Assembly: GCA_019638385.1 (NCBI GenBank)
Contig: JAHBTW010000014.1
Coordinates: forward strand, 62,001 to 126,000
Length of the DNA stretch: 64,000 bases
Source: Saprospiraceae bacterium
GTDB lineage: Bacteria; Bacteroidota; Bacteroidia; Chitinophagales; Saprospiraceae
Reading direction: 5' to 3'
Shown: piece after piece, positions 17,441 through 26,274 of the stretch
How the letters are laid out: each line of letters opens with the position of its first letter
Position numbering within the stretch: the first letter of the stretch is position 1
Translations under genes and position numbers: made by a program
The notes under the pieces: model-generated
What the model was told of the DNA's origin: nothing
What the model saw: only the letters and a program-made list of their open reading frames with translations
The model's database searches: none

Positions 17441-19162
17441 ATGAGCAAAACTACGAACCGCTTGGTGATCGGTATCCATTTTTGCGTCGCGCTATGCGCC
17501 GCAAGTACCGTTCAAGGCCAACAAATCACGGAAGCAGCCGCTTCGCTGGAAAAAATATTTGTGGAAGCATGCCGGGAACGTTTGTTGGGCAACTACGACA
17601 AAGCCATACCGCTGCTGGAAGAACTGCTGAAAAAAGATAGCAAAAACCACGCCGCTATGTATGAACTGGCACGCATACACGATGCCAAAAGCGCTTATGA
17701 ACCGGCAGAAAAATTGCTGCAATCGGCCATTGCGCTGGCGCCTGACAATGAGTGGTATAAGAAGTTTCTGGCCGATGTATTTCAAAAATCCGGTAAATTT
17801 TCCGATGCTGCTGTTTTGTACGAGCAATTGGCCAAAAAAGAACCCAACAACGAAAATTACTACTTCAAGTGGGCGTACTTCCTCGTCAAATCAGATGCCG
17901 TTGACCGCGCCATCAAAGTGTATGATGAATACGAGAAGCGCACAGGCATTCACGAAGAAACCGTGCGCCGCAAACACCTCTTGTACATCGGGTTGGGCAA
18001 CAATAAAAAAGCGGCAGAAGAATTGTTGCGTCTCATTGCGGCTTACCCCAAACGAACAGAATACCGGCACCTGCTGGCGGCGTTTTACGAACAGATCGGC
18101 GAACGGACCAAAGCCGAAGCCGAGTACCGCCAAATACTCGCTCTGGCGCCCAACGATCCCAAAGCCACCCTTGCACTGACTAACGGCCGCCAAGCCGCTG
18201 CTACCGACGATATCTCTTACCTCCGCTCCCTGCGCCCCGTGTTTGAAAATCCTTCCGCCTCCATTGATCTCAAAATCGGTAAACTCCTGCCCTTCATCCA
18301 AAAAGTGGCCGATACCGGCGATGCACCGTTGGCCGCCGCAGTGTTAGAGCTGACTCAGGTATTGGAAAGCGTCCACCCCGCCGAAGCAAAGCCTTTGGCG
18401 GCTGCCGGCGACCTGCTCTACTACTCCGGCAAAAAACAGGAAGCATTGACCAAATACCGGCAGGCAATCGAATTGGACAATTCCGTCTTTGCCGTTTGGG
18501 AGCAGATACTCAGTATCCGGTATGAACTGGGCAATTATGAAAAACTGCAAAGAGACGCCGAAGATGTACTCGACCTCTTCCCCAATCGGGCCATAGCGTA
18601 CTTTTTTTATGCGGCTGCCCTACTGGAAAGCGGCGAAATGAAAGACGTCGAAAGCGATGTAGAACAGGCGCTGCTCATGGTCGGCAATAACAACCGCGTG
18701 CTGGCTTTATTGCTGGGACTGAAGGGCGGTATGTATCATGCCCGGAAATCTTACGAAAAGTCGGATGTCGTGTTTTCGGAGGTATTTGCCCTCGACCCCA
18801 ATTCGGCGTATATGTTGAGCAATTATGCCTATTATCTTTGCGCCCGCAATGAACACACGGATCGCGCTTTGACGATGGCCCAAAAAGCAGCCAGGCTCGT
18901 GCCGGGTATGGTGCGAACTGATCATGCTATCGGTTGGGCACTGCTCAAAAAGAAGGATTATACCGGCGCGCGTGAAAAACTCTCCAAAGCATTGCAAAAC
19001 AACGGGGAGGAAGACGCGCAACTGCTCGAACACTTCGGCGACCTGCTCTCCCTTACCGGCGATACCAACGGCGCATTGCAATACTGGAACAAGGCGCAAT
19101 CCAAAGGAGGCGGCTCGGCGCTGCTCGAAAGAAAAATAGCCGATAAGCGATGGTATGAGTAG
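17441..19162 (+). CDS. Secreted tetratricopeptide-repeat protein
   Basis: This 573-residue protein has a signal peptide (ending ASTVQGQ) followed almost entirely by helical TPR-type repeats. Examples are YDKAIPLLEELLKKDSKNHAAMYELARI, given here only as the pattern A-x-x-L-x-x-A-L/I-x-x-x-P, and ALTKYRQAIELD. TPR superhelices bind other proteins or peptides. The protein is presumably periplasmic or on the inner face of the outer membrane. No enzymatic domain is visible, so the role is unknown. It may share a transcript with the upstream nucleotidyltransferase. The stop is followed directly by a family-B repeat. Confidence 0.8.
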   Translation: MSKTTNRLVIGIHFCVALCAASTVQGQQITEAAASLEKIFVEACRERLLGNYDKAIPLLEELLKKDSKNHAAMYELARIHDAKSAYEPAEKLLQSAIALAPDNEWYKKFLADVFQKSGKFSDAAVLYEQLAKKEPNNENYYFKWAYFLVKSDAVDRAIKVYDEYEKRTGIHEETVRRKHLLYIGLGNNKKAAEELLRLIAAYPKRTEYRHLLAAFYEQIGERTKAEAEYRQILALAPNDPKATLALTNGRQAAATDDISYLRSLRPVFENPSASIDLKIGKLLPFIQKVADTGDAPLAAAVLELTQVLESVHPAEAKPLAAAGDLLYYSGKKQEALTKYRQAIELDNSVFAVWEQILSIRYELGNYEKLQRDAEDVLDLFPNRAIAYFFYAAALLESGEMKDVESDVEQALLMVGNNNRVLALLLGLKGGMYHARKSYEKSDVVFSEVFALDPNSAYMLSNYAYYLCARNEHTDRALTMAQKAARLVPGMVRTDHAIGWALLKKKDYTGAREKLSKALQNNGEEDAQLLEHFGDLLSLTGDTNGALQYWNKAQSKGGGSALLERKIADKRWYE

Positions 19163-19166
19163 GGTG

Positions 19167-19200
19167 CGGGCAAAAGGCAAATGAGCAAATTGGCAACCGC
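19167..19200. repeat. Family-B modular repeat (copy B2)
   Basis: Words GGGCAAAAGGCAAAT and GAGCAAATTGGCAA follow the TPR stop within a few bases. It is a short copy without the GCATAGAGC block. Confidence 0.5.
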
Positions 19201-19284
19201 AAAACCAGATAACCAATGCTTCGATTTACTTCGACGTAGCTCGGTACAAGTCGCTCAGTATAAACATGAAACCATCCCCCCTAC

Positions 19285-19301
19285 GCCACGCCCTGCGTGG
19301 C
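19285..19301. repeat. Small hairpin before lipoprotein gene
   Basis: GCCACGC-CCT-GCGTGGC, a 7-bp stem with a 3-nt loop, 42 bp upstream of the lipoprotein ATG. The stem core CCACGC/GCGTGG also occurs at 37836-37851. There is no T-run. Confidence 0.5.
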
Positions 19302-19343
19302 TATGGCGGATAAAACAACTTATTAAAAATCAACAACCACAAC

Positions 19344-20066
19344 ATGAATAAAGTAACCATTCTCGTTTTAGTCGCCATTTCCTTTTTCTTCACGAGCTGC
19401 TTAGATGTAGTCGAAGAAATTTATCTCAACCGGGACGGATCGGGCAAATACACAGTGACCATTGACATGAGCGGCCTCTTCGCCGACGATTTTATGAAAA
19501 GTATGATCCAGTCTTCTCTGGCAGAGCAGGAGGGCATGGATTTGAGCAACGGCTTTCCCGAAATGGATACCGTCATTTATTTCAAGGACCTGCCGGCAGA
19601 CCAAAAAGGCGACAACCCGGCTTTTTGGAATAAAGTTACCTCCAATATTGTCATGAGCGATGAACAGGGCAAGTTTATCACTTCCATCAATCTCAATTTC
19701 GACAACGCCAACGACATTACCTATCTGTATGAAAATCTCGGCCGCATGGGCGAGGGCAATTCACAGTTGGGCGGTTTGACCGGCGAGGGCGGCGTATTGC
19801 CGTCGGGCGTGGCGTATAACCTGGCCAAAAACACAATCGGTCGTAAGAGCGCCAAACCGGAAGCCGCCGAAGGCGAAGAGATGGAAATGATGAAAATGTT
19901 TCTCGGTTCCGCCACACACCGCATAGTGTATCACCTGCCGGGCAATGCCAAAAAAGTGACCATCCCCGGCGCCGTTATCAAAGGCAAAACCGTGACAACA
20001 GAAGCATCCTTAGTGGATGTAATGGACGGCAAGGCCCAATTGGACGGCACGATCAAATACAAATAA
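19344..20066 (+). CDS. Putative lipoprotein of unknown function
   Basis: The 240-residue product starts with a lipoprotein signal peptide with lipobox FFTSC (Cys near residue 19), so it should be lipid-anchored in the cell envelope. The mature part opens EEIYLNRDGSGKYTVTIDMS, a pattern seen in many Bacteroidota lipoproteins of unknown role, and contains an acidic, methionine-rich segment (EGEEMEMMKMF) near residue 180. I recognise no enzyme motif. The next gene starts 8 bp downstream, so the two are very likely co-transcribed and possibly functionally linked. Confidence 0.7.
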   Translation: MNKVTILVLVAISFFFTSCLDVVEEIYLNRDGSGKYTVTIDMSGLFADDFMKSMIQSSLAEQEGMDLSNGFPEMDTVIYFKDLPADQKGDNPAFWNKVTSNIVMSDEQGKFITSINLNFDNANDITYLYENLGRMGEGNSQLGGLTGEGGVLPSGVAYNLAKNTIGRKSAKPEAAEGEEMEMMKMFLGSATHRIVYHLPGNAKKVTIPGAVIKGKTVTTEASLVDVMDGKAQLDGTIKYK

Positions 20067-20074
20067 GTCAGTTT

Positions 20075-20506
20075 ATGCTCGACAAAATCTGGCAGGCACT
20101 ACACGATGCCACCGGGATGCTCAAAGATCAGGCATCTACGCTGGGGCATGGCGCCCGCGAAAAAAGTCAGGAAGTCATTGAAGAATGGCTGGCGGTGTTT
20201 CCACGATTGGAGGCTTACGGCTTCCACGTCAACAGCTTTTCACTGGGGGTTTCCATCAATCCCTCTTTAGAAGCGGAATTGCGCGCGCCGCACGAAGCCT
20301 TCCCGCCGGAACGGATCGAAGAATACCTGAAAGAAACGCAGACGAGTACTGCCCTGCAAATGGTATTCACTACCGTCAAATCAGCATACACACTCTATCG
20401 AAAAGCCAAGCTCCCCCTGCGCGGCGAACTGATTGTGCGCCTGCGCATCCGCATCTCGCCGGAAATTCGGGTAGTCATCGGTTCGCCGGCAGCGGCGGAG
20501 GGATAA
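20075..20506 (+). CDS. Hypothetical protein downstream of lipoprotein
   Basis: This 143-residue protein is predicted to be cytosolic, as no signal peptide or membrane helix is visible. It has a helical first part (DKIWQALHDATGMLKDQ), a middle segment with alternating hydrophobics (GFHVNSFSLGVSINPS), and a basic, strand-like C-terminus (GELIVRLRIRISPEIRVVIG). I do not recognise a family. Its start lies 8 bp after the lipoprotein stop, which suggests an operon and supports it being real. Codon use looks like the neighbours. Confidence 0.65.
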   Translation: MLDKIWQALHDATGMLKDQASTLGHGAREKSQEVIEEWLAVFPRLEAYGFHVNSFSLGVSINPSLEAELRAPHEAFPPERIEEYLKETQTSTALQMVFTTVKSAYTLYRKAKLPLRGELIVRLRIRISPEIRVVIGSPAAAEG

Positions 20507-20525
20507 GGCCGTGGAGAGGCTGTTA

Positions 20526-20745
20526 AAAGAAGTAAAAAGGCAAATTGGCAAGTGGAGCGAAGCGACGAGGCTGTATCAAAAGTAGATTCGCAACCACGCC
20601 ATTTTTTATTTAAACACATAGGTACGGCTTCGTAAAAAAGGTTACTGTGTGCCGCGGCATGTCGAGACACAGCGCGATTAGCCAACCAGCCCTCATCCTG
20701 GCAAGCCTTTTTACTTTTACCTTTTTACTTTTGCCTTCTTGATAC
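20526..20745. repeat. Family-B modular repeats in inverted pair (copy B3) between convergent genes
   Basis: The left block AAGTAAAAAGGCAAATTGGC (20532-20551), followed by GAGCGAAGCGA words, and the right block at 20706-20741 (CTTTTTACTTTTACC and ACTTTTGCCTTCTTG) are roughly complementary. The 250-bp gap between the convergent hypothetical gene and TonB receptor gene therefore forms a long imperfect inverted repeat. No gene is seen in the gap. Confidence 0.5.
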
Positions 20746-20758
20746 CGCCTCCTAAGCA

Positions 20759-23089
20759 CTAAAACGCATACGTCAGCGTCAGTGCGGGCAGTACGGGCAG
20801 CTGATTCACCCGGCTGTTGGTGATCCGATCCACATAAAATACATTTTCGCGGTTGTAGGCATTCGTCACGCTGAGGGTGGCGTCTATGCGGCTGTTGCGC
20901 GACAGCTCGAAACTGCGCTTCAGCGACACGTCCAAGCGGTGGTAATACGATAACCGGCCGTCGTTGCGACGCTCGGAGAGAATGGTGCCGATATTGGAAT
21001 TGCCGGTGAGGACATCCGTGAGCAGCAGGTCCTGAAAATTGACGTTTTGGTAAAATCCCTGTGTTTGGGTGAATGGGAACCCCGAACCGAGGTTCCAGCG
21101 GGCGCCCGCTTCCCAGTTGCGTTTTTGGCCGAACGTATAGGTCGTCAGCAAGTTTACGTTGTGCCGGCGGTCGAACACGGTGTAGTATTGCTGCCGGCCG
21201 TCGTTGCGATCTACATACGACAAAGAGTAGGTAGCCCAGAGGTAGAGATTTTTAGCTTCGCGGCGGAAAGAAAAATCAATGCCGTAAGCGCGCCCGGTTT
21301 CCGTTTCAAAATCCGGGTCTGTGGGGGAGAGCTTGTTGCGGTTGATGCTAATCAACTGTGTGAAGCCCTTATAATACGGCTCCACGTTCAGTTCCGCATT
21401 TTTTCCAAGATCAATCTCCACCCCGGCAATGGCATGTACAGCCCTTTGCAGGCGGTCATCGGCGGGCTCGCGGGAGTTGGGTTTAAACAGACTGCGCTCC
21501 GGCCCGGCGAGGAAGCCCACAAACAAGTTGACCACATCCAATTCGTTGACGGTACTGATAAGGTTTTGGGAATACAAGCCGCCGGCAAATTTGAACCGGA
21601 AGCCTTCGCTCAGATTCACTTTCACGCCGAGGCGCGGTTCCAACTGGAAATCGGCCTGAGACGCGAAGTATTGCATGCGCAATCCCGGCTCAAAAATGAT
21701 GTTGCCCAACTGCTGCTTCAATTTGATGTAGCCGGCTATTTCGGTGTTAAAATCTCTTTGTTCAAAACTCACATCCACTGCATTGCGAAAACGGAAATCG
21801 GTATTGAACCCCGTAAATTCAAACCCGTAATTGAGCTGGCCGTTGGTATGAAACGCCGTAAAATTCATGATGGCCGAAAACGTGTTGATCTCGCTGGAGC
21901 GCGGCCGGCCGTCCGGTTCTTTGAGCGAAATGAGGTAGTTGCTGCCTGCGATGAGGCCCTCCATCACGAGGTTGGAGTTTTGGGGGATGAGGGTAAAGTT
22001 GGCCCCGCCGCCGATGTTGTTCCAACTCAGGTCTGCGATGTTCACAAAATTGAAACGGTCGGTGAAGTTGAACCCAAACAGGTTGAGTTTGCTGCCGTTG
22101 TCGCCTATGAAGGACAATTTCCCATACATATCGGTGAAACTGAAAGGCAGACCGATTTCTTTGATCAAATCGGCTAAGCTGGTATCGCCGGAGGCAAAGG
22201 AAAAGAAGGACGTATCGGTGGCGTAGTTGTAAAATAATTTGGAGGTTTGGTCTAAGTACGAGTGCTTCCCGGTAAAAAGAAAAGAGGTGCTGCCGCCGCC
22301 GGTTTCTTTTAATTTTTTGATGGGGCCTTCAAAAAGCACCTTAGACTGAAAAGGGCTGGCCGACACCAATCCGGTGAATTTCTTGCGGTTGCCTTCGCGG
22401 GTTTTAATATCCACAATGGCAGAAATACGGCCGCCGTGCTCGGCATTAAAGCCGCCGGTGAGCACATCCACGCTGCGAATGGCCTCGGTTTCAAATACCG
22501 AGAAAAAACCGATAGAGTGGAAAGGGTTGTAAATCGTCATGCCATCGAGCAGGATGCGGTTTTGTACAGGCGCGCCGCCCCGGATGTACAACTGCCCTCC
22601 CTGATCGCCGGTAGAGATGATGCCGGGCAACACCGGCAGGTATTGGGCAATATCGGGTTCGCCGCCGGTAGAAGGCAAAGAGCGGATTTGTTTAGTGGTA
22701 ATGCTGATTCTGGAAATTTGCACATCCGCGCGGGCTTGTTCTTTGCGCGCGGAAATGTCCACTCCGCTCAATTCCACCGCCGCCTGATTGAGGTAAATGT
22801 TTTTAAACACAATACCGCCACCGGTCAGGGTCACGTCCACCACAGAACTGTCGTAGCCGATGTAGGTAGCCAGGAGTTTGTAATCGCCGGGCGGGACGTT
22901 GGGGATGGCGAAGAAGCCATCTAAATCGGTATTATCGCCGAGGTTCGTATTCATGAGGCGCACCGAACCGTAAATGATCGGCTCGCCGGTTTCTTTATCA
23001 AAAACTTTACCGCGAACAATGCCGTTTTGGCCAATCAAGAGAGAGGCAGGGAGCAGCAGGCATCCCAGAAAAAAGTATTTCAAATTCAT
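20759..23089 (-). CDS. TonB-dependent receptor with carboxypeptidase-regulatory-like domain
   Basis: This 776-residue outer-membrane transporter would use TonB energy to import an unknown ligand. It has a signal peptide (LLPASLLIGQ), then a carboxypeptidase D regulatory-like fold (about 22-105, GIVRGKVFDKETGEPI and DLDGFFAIPNVPPGDYKL). A plug domain follows (about 115-230) with LPSTGGEPDIAQYL, QLYIRGG, ILLDGMTIYNP and GGFNAEHGGRISAI, then a beta-barrel ending in LTLTYAF with the terminal aromatic. No SusD partner lies next to it, so it is not a classical Sus polysaccharide pair. It is monocistronic in this window. Confidence 0.92.
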   Translation of the reverse strand: MNLKYFFLGCLLLPASLLIGQNGIVRGKVFDKETGEPIIYGSVRLMNTNLGDNTDLDGFFAIPNVPPGDYKLLATYIGYDSSVVDVTLTGGGIVFKNIYLNQAAVELSGVDISARKEQARADVQISRISITTKQIRSLPSTGGEPDIAQYLPVLPGIISTGDQGGQLYIRGGAPVQNRILLDGMTIYNPFHSIGFFSVFETEAIRSVDVLTGGFNAEHGGRISAIVDIKTREGNRKKFTGLVSASPFQSKVLFEGPIKKLKETGGGSTSFLFTGKHSYLDQTSKLFYNYATDTSFFSFASGDTSLADLIKEIGLPFSFTDMYGKLSFIGDNGSKLNLFGFNFTDRFNFVNIADLSWNNIGGGANFTLIPQNSNLVMEGLIAGSNYLISLKEPDGRPRSSEINTFSAIMNFTAFHTNGQLNYGFEFTGFNTDFRFRNAVDVSFEQRDFNTEIAGYIKLKQQLGNIIFEPGLRMQYFASQADFQLEPRLGVKVNLSEGFRFKFAGGLYSQNLISTVNELDVVNLFVGFLAGPERSLFKPNSREPADDRLQRAVHAIAGVEIDLGKNAELNVEPYYKGFTQLISINRNKLSPTDPDFETETGRAYGIDFSFRREAKNLYLWATYSLSYVDRNDGRQQYYTVFDRRHNVNLLTTYTFGQKRNWEAGARWNLGSGFPFTQTQGFYQNVNFQDLLLTDVLTGNSNIGTILSERRNDGRLSYYHRLDVSLKRSFELSRNSRIDATLSVTNAYNRENVFYVDRITNSRVNQLPVLPALTLTYAF

Positions 23090-23191
23090 TTTGTCGGATG
23101 ATCTTGAGAACGTTTGTACAAAAGCGCCGCAAATATAGCCCTATTTGCAGGGCAAACAAGCGAGCATTTGTCATTTTGCAGGCACAAGGTG

Positions 23192-23806
23192 TTATCCGTT
23201 CAATTCGCCTAAGCCCTGCCGGATGACTTCGGGTTCGGGGCCGGTACAATCCACTAAGGTAGAAGGCGAATTGCCGCCGGCGCCGCCGTCAATAACGACA
23301 TCTACCAATTTCTGGTAATCTTCATGCAGCGCTTCGGGATCGGTATAATACTCCACCACGTCGTCGCCGGTTTTGAGCGAGGTAGTGAGGATGGGCCTGC
23401 CAAGCCCTTCGATGAGCGCCTGCACGATGGGGTGGCCGGGTATGCGGATGCCGATGGTTTTTTTGCGATTGCGAAACAACTTGGGCGTTTTGCTGCCCGC
23501 CGGCAATACAAAGGTGAAAGGGCCGGGCAGGTTGCGACGCAAGAGTTTAAACACCGGCGTATCAATCTGCGCGGAATACTCCGCCACCTCGCTGATGTCG
23601 CGACACATGATGGTGAGCATGGCGCGTTCGGGGTCCAGATTCCGGAGGCGGCACACCCGTTCCACAGCATCCTGATTGGCCATGTCGCAACCTATGGCAT
23701 ACACCGTATCGGTAGGGTATATAATGACTCCGCCGGATTGGAGAATCTCCACAGCTTGCGCAATTTTGCGAGTGTCCGGGTTTTGCGGGTGGATGGTTAG
23801 TAACAT
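23192..23806 (-). CDS. Sua5/YciO/YrdC family protein, YciO-type
   Basis: The family binds L-threonine, bicarbonate and ATP to make threonylcarbamoyl-AMP for the t6A modification of tRNA. This 204-residue protein follows the E. coli YciO pattern closely, as I recall it: IHPQNPDTRKIAQAVEIL, GGVIIYPTDTVYAIGC, ICRLRNL-type sequence, MCRDISE, PGPFTFVLPA, KTIGIRIPGHPI, and an end resembling V-V-R-E-G-x-G. YciO proteins are a distinct subgroup whose role in t6A synthesis is less certain than that of TsaC, so I avoid a tsaC symbol. It stands between the TonB receptor gene and the UPF0175/DUF3368 pair. Confidence 0.88.
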   Translation of the reverse strand: MLLTIHPQNPDTRKIAQAVEILQSGGVIIYPTDTVYAIGCDMANQDAVERVCRLRNLDPERAMLTIMCRDISEVAEYSAQIDTPVFKLLRRNLPGPFTFVLPAGSKTPKLFRNRKKTIGIRIPGHPIVQALIEGLGRPILTTSLKTGDDVVEYYTDPEALHEDYQKLVDVVIDGGAGGNSPSTLVDCTGPEPEVIRQGLGELNG

Positions 23807-23826
23807 GGTTTTGTCAGTTGTTGATT

Positions 23827-24297
23827 TTACGCACTTCGGGCTTCTCCGGCCATTTTCAATACTTTTTCTTCCAGTTCTGCTGATAATCGAAAATTAGTGT
23901 TTTTAATAGACTCCAGTATGGGTTTGACTTTATCAATGAGGCCACTGTTCTTAGCCTCAATGATCAACCCGAATGCACCAGTAATTTTTAGTCCTAACTC
24001 GGTTGCGTATTTTCGTCCTTTCAAATCATCCAAAATGAGTAAGCTATCAGCCTGCTCTATTGCCAGTAGTGCAATTGCGCTGGCTTCTCCTTTGTCTAAA
24101 GAGGCTTCCAGGATTGTTTGGTAGGTTTTGTTCCGGGGCGAATCAATTAAAACCCAATCCGGCAGGTCACGTCCAAATTCATTTGAAATCTCTGGAGTAA
24201 TCACAATCTCTCCGAAGAGTTGGCTCAACAAATGGAGTTGGCCTATTTTTTCAAAAAGAATGATGCAACTTGCATCAGATATGATGATTCTTCGCAT
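23827..24297 (-). CDS. DUF3368 PIN-like toxin
   Basis: DUF3368 proteins have a PIN-type nuclease fold and are usually encoded after a UPF0175 protein as toxin and antitoxin. The 156-residue protein has acidic residues in PIN-like positions: Asp8 (IIISDASCII), Glu40 (PEISNEFG), Glu71 (DKGEASAIAL) and Asp90/Asp91 (LLILDDLKGRKYA). RNA cleavage is inferred from the fold and not visible as such. The ATG at 24297 is preferred; one at 24306 adds three residues. The start overlaps the upstream UPF0175 gene by about 23 bp, indicating translational coupling. Base composition is AT-richer than neighbours, consistent with acquisition as a cassette. Confidence 0.82.
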   Translation of the reverse strand: MRRIIISDASCIILFEKIGQLHLLSQLFGEIVITPEISNEFGRDLPDWVLIDSPRNKTYQTILEASLDKGEASAIALLAIEQADSLLILDDLKGRKYATELGLKITGAFGLIIEAKNSGLIDKVKPILESIKNTNFRLSAELEEKVLKMAGEARSA

Positions 24298-24517
24298 TCC
24301 TGGCATCTCTTTCTATATCATCAGGCGAATAATTGAAAATGGAAACGCCATAATCACCGACAATCTCCATAAATGCACGCTTGGACAAACCTGCAAGATC
24401 GGCCGCCTGCCCCAAGGATAATTTCCCTCTTTCAAAAAGTCGGGATGCTATTGCCCTGAGCGCTTCTCTCTCATCGAGATCAACCGTTTCCGGTATGTTC
24501 AAAACTAAAGTTTTCAT
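24275..24517 (-). CDS. UPF0175 family antitoxin-like protein
   Basis: UPF0175 proteins are small DNA-binding-type proteins found with DUF3368 or PIN toxins, and are presumed antitoxins. The 80-residue product shows the family pattern: an N-terminal strand MKTLVLNIPETV, a helix ALRAIASRLFERGKLSLGQAADLAGLSKRAFMEIV (seen as a helix-turn-helix around residues 35-60), and a tail ending in NYSPDDIERDA. I start at ATG 24517, which gives the usual N-terminus; the frame runs to 24547. It overlaps the toxin gene. Confidence 0.82.
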   Translation of the reverse strand: MKTLVLNIPETVDLDEREALRAIASRLFERGKLSLGQAADLAGLSKRAFMEIVGDYGVSIFNYSPDDIERDARNAKNHHI

Positions 24518-24614
24518 CGAATAGAATTCTTGTGATATGTTATACACATGATTTTATCCAAACATAAAAAACAGGTGTAACGTTTAGGAACATGGCGTGA
24601 ATAAGTTGCTTCAC

Positions 24615-25646
24615 TCAATCCTTATAAATCGCCACTTCCCGCTGCCCCGGTTTGGCATAGCCCCGGTACATACCGTCGGAATTGAAAGGCATGGCCACGT
24701 TGCCATTTTTGTCCAACGCGATGAGGCCGCCTTCGCCGCCGGCGTCTTTAAGTTTTTTGTGAACCACCAAATCGGCTGCTTCCGCAAGACTGAGGCCCTT
24801 GTACTCCATGAGAGCCGATACATCGTGGGCCACGGTGTAGCGAATGAAAAACTCGCCGTGCCCCGTGCCCGATACGCCGCAAGTGGCATTATTGGCATAA
24901 TTGCCGCCGCCGATGATGGGGGTATCGCCGATGCGGCCATAGCGTTTGTTGGTCATGCCGCCGGTGGAGGTGCCGGCTACGATGTCGCCGTTTTTGTCCA
25001 AGGCCACACAGCCTACCGTACCGAATTTATTGGTGTAATCCGCAGGAAAAAGCGAGCCTGTTGATTGGTTTTCGCGTTCTTTGGCGCGTTGCAGACTCTC
25101 CCAGCGATCCTGCGTGAAGAAGTATTCGGGCGACACCGTGTCAATGCCCTGCTCTATGGCAAAGGTCTCGGCGCCCGGACCGCTGAGCATGACGTGCGGC
25201 GATTTTTCCATAACAGCCCGCGCCAGCCGGATGGGGTTTTTTACAATCGTGACGCCCCCGACGGCGCCGGCATCAAGATCGGCCCCGTGCATGATGGAGG
25301 CGTCCAATTCATTTTTTCCGGTATTGGTAAACACAGCACCCCGGCCCGCATTAAACAACGGCGTATCTTCCAAAAACACAATGACGGCCTCTACCGCATC
25401 CATCGAACTACCGCCATCCTGGAGTATTTTTTCGCCGATATCCAAAGCGGTATTCAGCGCGGTTAGATAGGCCGTCTCCATTTCCGGCGTCATGTTTTCG
25501 CGGCGAATGGTACCCGCGCCGCCGTGAATGACGAGCGCGTAAGCCGGTTTGTCGCTTTGTTCCATAGTTCCCGAAGTTTTGGGTGGTTGGCTGCACCCGA
25601 CGCTGAGAGCGAGTGCAGCCATAATGAAAATGATTCCTGTTTTCAT
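24615..25646 (-). CDS. Isoaspartyl peptidase / L-asparaginase (Ntn hydrolase), lipoprotein form
   Basis: This enzyme cleaves isoaspartyl (beta-aspartyl) dipeptides and asparagine. It is made as a precursor that autocleaves before a threonine. The 343-residue protein contains HGGAGTI near residue 41, the GRGAVF and ELDASIM segments of the alpha subunit, and the autocleavage/nucleophile site at Thr210 (NKFGTVGCVAL), followed by GTSTGG and the GRIGDTPIIGGGNYA substrate loop. A lipobox ending in Cys18 (LALSVGC) suggests export and lipid anchoring. It is the third gene of an operon after HAD and CAT-like genes, starting 4 bp after the CAT-like stop. Confidence 0.93.
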   Translation of the reverse strand: MKTGIIFIMAALALSVGCSQPPKTSGTMEQSDKPAYALVIHGGAGTIRRENMTPEMETAYLTALNTALDIGEKILQDGGSSMDAVEAVIVFLEDTPLFNAGRGAVFTNTGKNELDASIMHGADLDAGAVGGVTIVKNPIRLARAVMEKSPHVMLSGPGAETFAIEQGIDTVSPEYFFTQDRWESLQRAKERENQSTGSLFPADYTNKFGTVGCVALDKNGDIVAGTSTGGMTNKRYGRIGDTPIIGGGNYANNATCGVSGTGHGEFFIRYTVAHDVSALMEYKGLSLAEAADLVVHKKLKDAGGEGGLIALDKNGNVAMPFNSDGMYRGYAKPGQREVAIYKD

Positions 25647-25650
25647 ACAA

Positions 25651-26274
25651 TTATCCGTTTAACAAGTCCTGAAAATGTTCCAGAAACTGACCTACATGCA
25701 GGGCGTCCACCAAGCCGTGGTGCGCGTGAATGGACATCGGCATGGTTTTGCGACCGTTGTCGTCGGTCATTTTCCCAAAGGTAATCTTTGGTATGGAATC
25801 GCCGATAGAAAACCGCCGCGCATGCGACAGTCCGCTGAAGCGAATCCAGGGAACGGACGAAAAATGGATGACGTCGAGCTTCTCATCGCTGAGTTCCAGG
25901 CCGCTACCGCGCTTTATTCGCTCCATTTCCTTTTTGCCGGCGCCTTCAAACACCGCAAAGTCGGGGTGATAGTCCATGTATGAAAACCCGAAGGTCCCGT
26001 CGTCGCGACCCACGGTAGGCGATGCGTTGATCTGATCGAACACGACCGGCTCGCCCTGATCTATGCGACAGCGGAAAGCTTCTGTTGCATTGGCCGCCGC
26101 GAGCGCTTTGTGGAGGTAAGAAAGGAAAAAAGAGTGCCCGTCTTTTTGGGATGCGCCGTAAGCGCCGGTACAATCCACGGTGACGCACAGGCCAAAAAAC
26201 GGTTCTTCAAAATCTTTGAAAAAAAGAAAGTGCTCTTTGCGCGGCCAACTGGTTAAGTCTATCTTGCGTTTCAT
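25651..26274 (-). CDS. Chloramphenicol acetyltransferase-like protein (CAT family)
   Basis: CAT enzymes use acetyl-CoA to acetylate chloramphenicol; close relatives act on other substrates. The 207-residue length is right for type A CAT. The catalytic motif is present as His186-Gly-Leu-Val-Asp190 in HHGLVDALHVGQF, matching the family H-x-x-x-D. Other family segments are the N-terminal WPRKEHFLFF, FRCRIDQG and the middle FSSVPWIRFSGLSH. In an operon with a HAD phosphatase and an isoaspartyl peptidase, and with normal host base composition, it looks like a resident gene. Resistance is not shown by sequence alone. It overlaps the upstream HAD gene by 4 bp (ATGA). Confidence 0.85.
   Translation of the reverse strand: MKRKIDLTSWPRKEHFLFFKDFEEPFFGLCVTVDCTGAYGASQKDGHSFFLSYLHKALAAANATEAFRCRIDQGEPVVFDQINASPTVGRDDGTFGFSYMDYHPDFAVFEGAGKKEMERIKRGSGLELSDEKLDVIHFSSVPWIRFSGLSHARRFSIGDSIPKITFGKMTDDNGRKTMPMSIHAHHGLVDALHVGQFLEHFQDLLNG

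Noticed and set aside
21047..22177. Plus-strand open frame (376 residues) opposite the TonB receptor
   Set aside because: Antisense shadow; the receptor frame has plug and barrel motifs throughout.
25651..26274. Antibiotic resistance island around the CAT-like gene
   Set aside because: No integron, transposase or composition shift is present and the gene is inside a housekeeping-like operon; the family includes non-resistance acetyltransferases.
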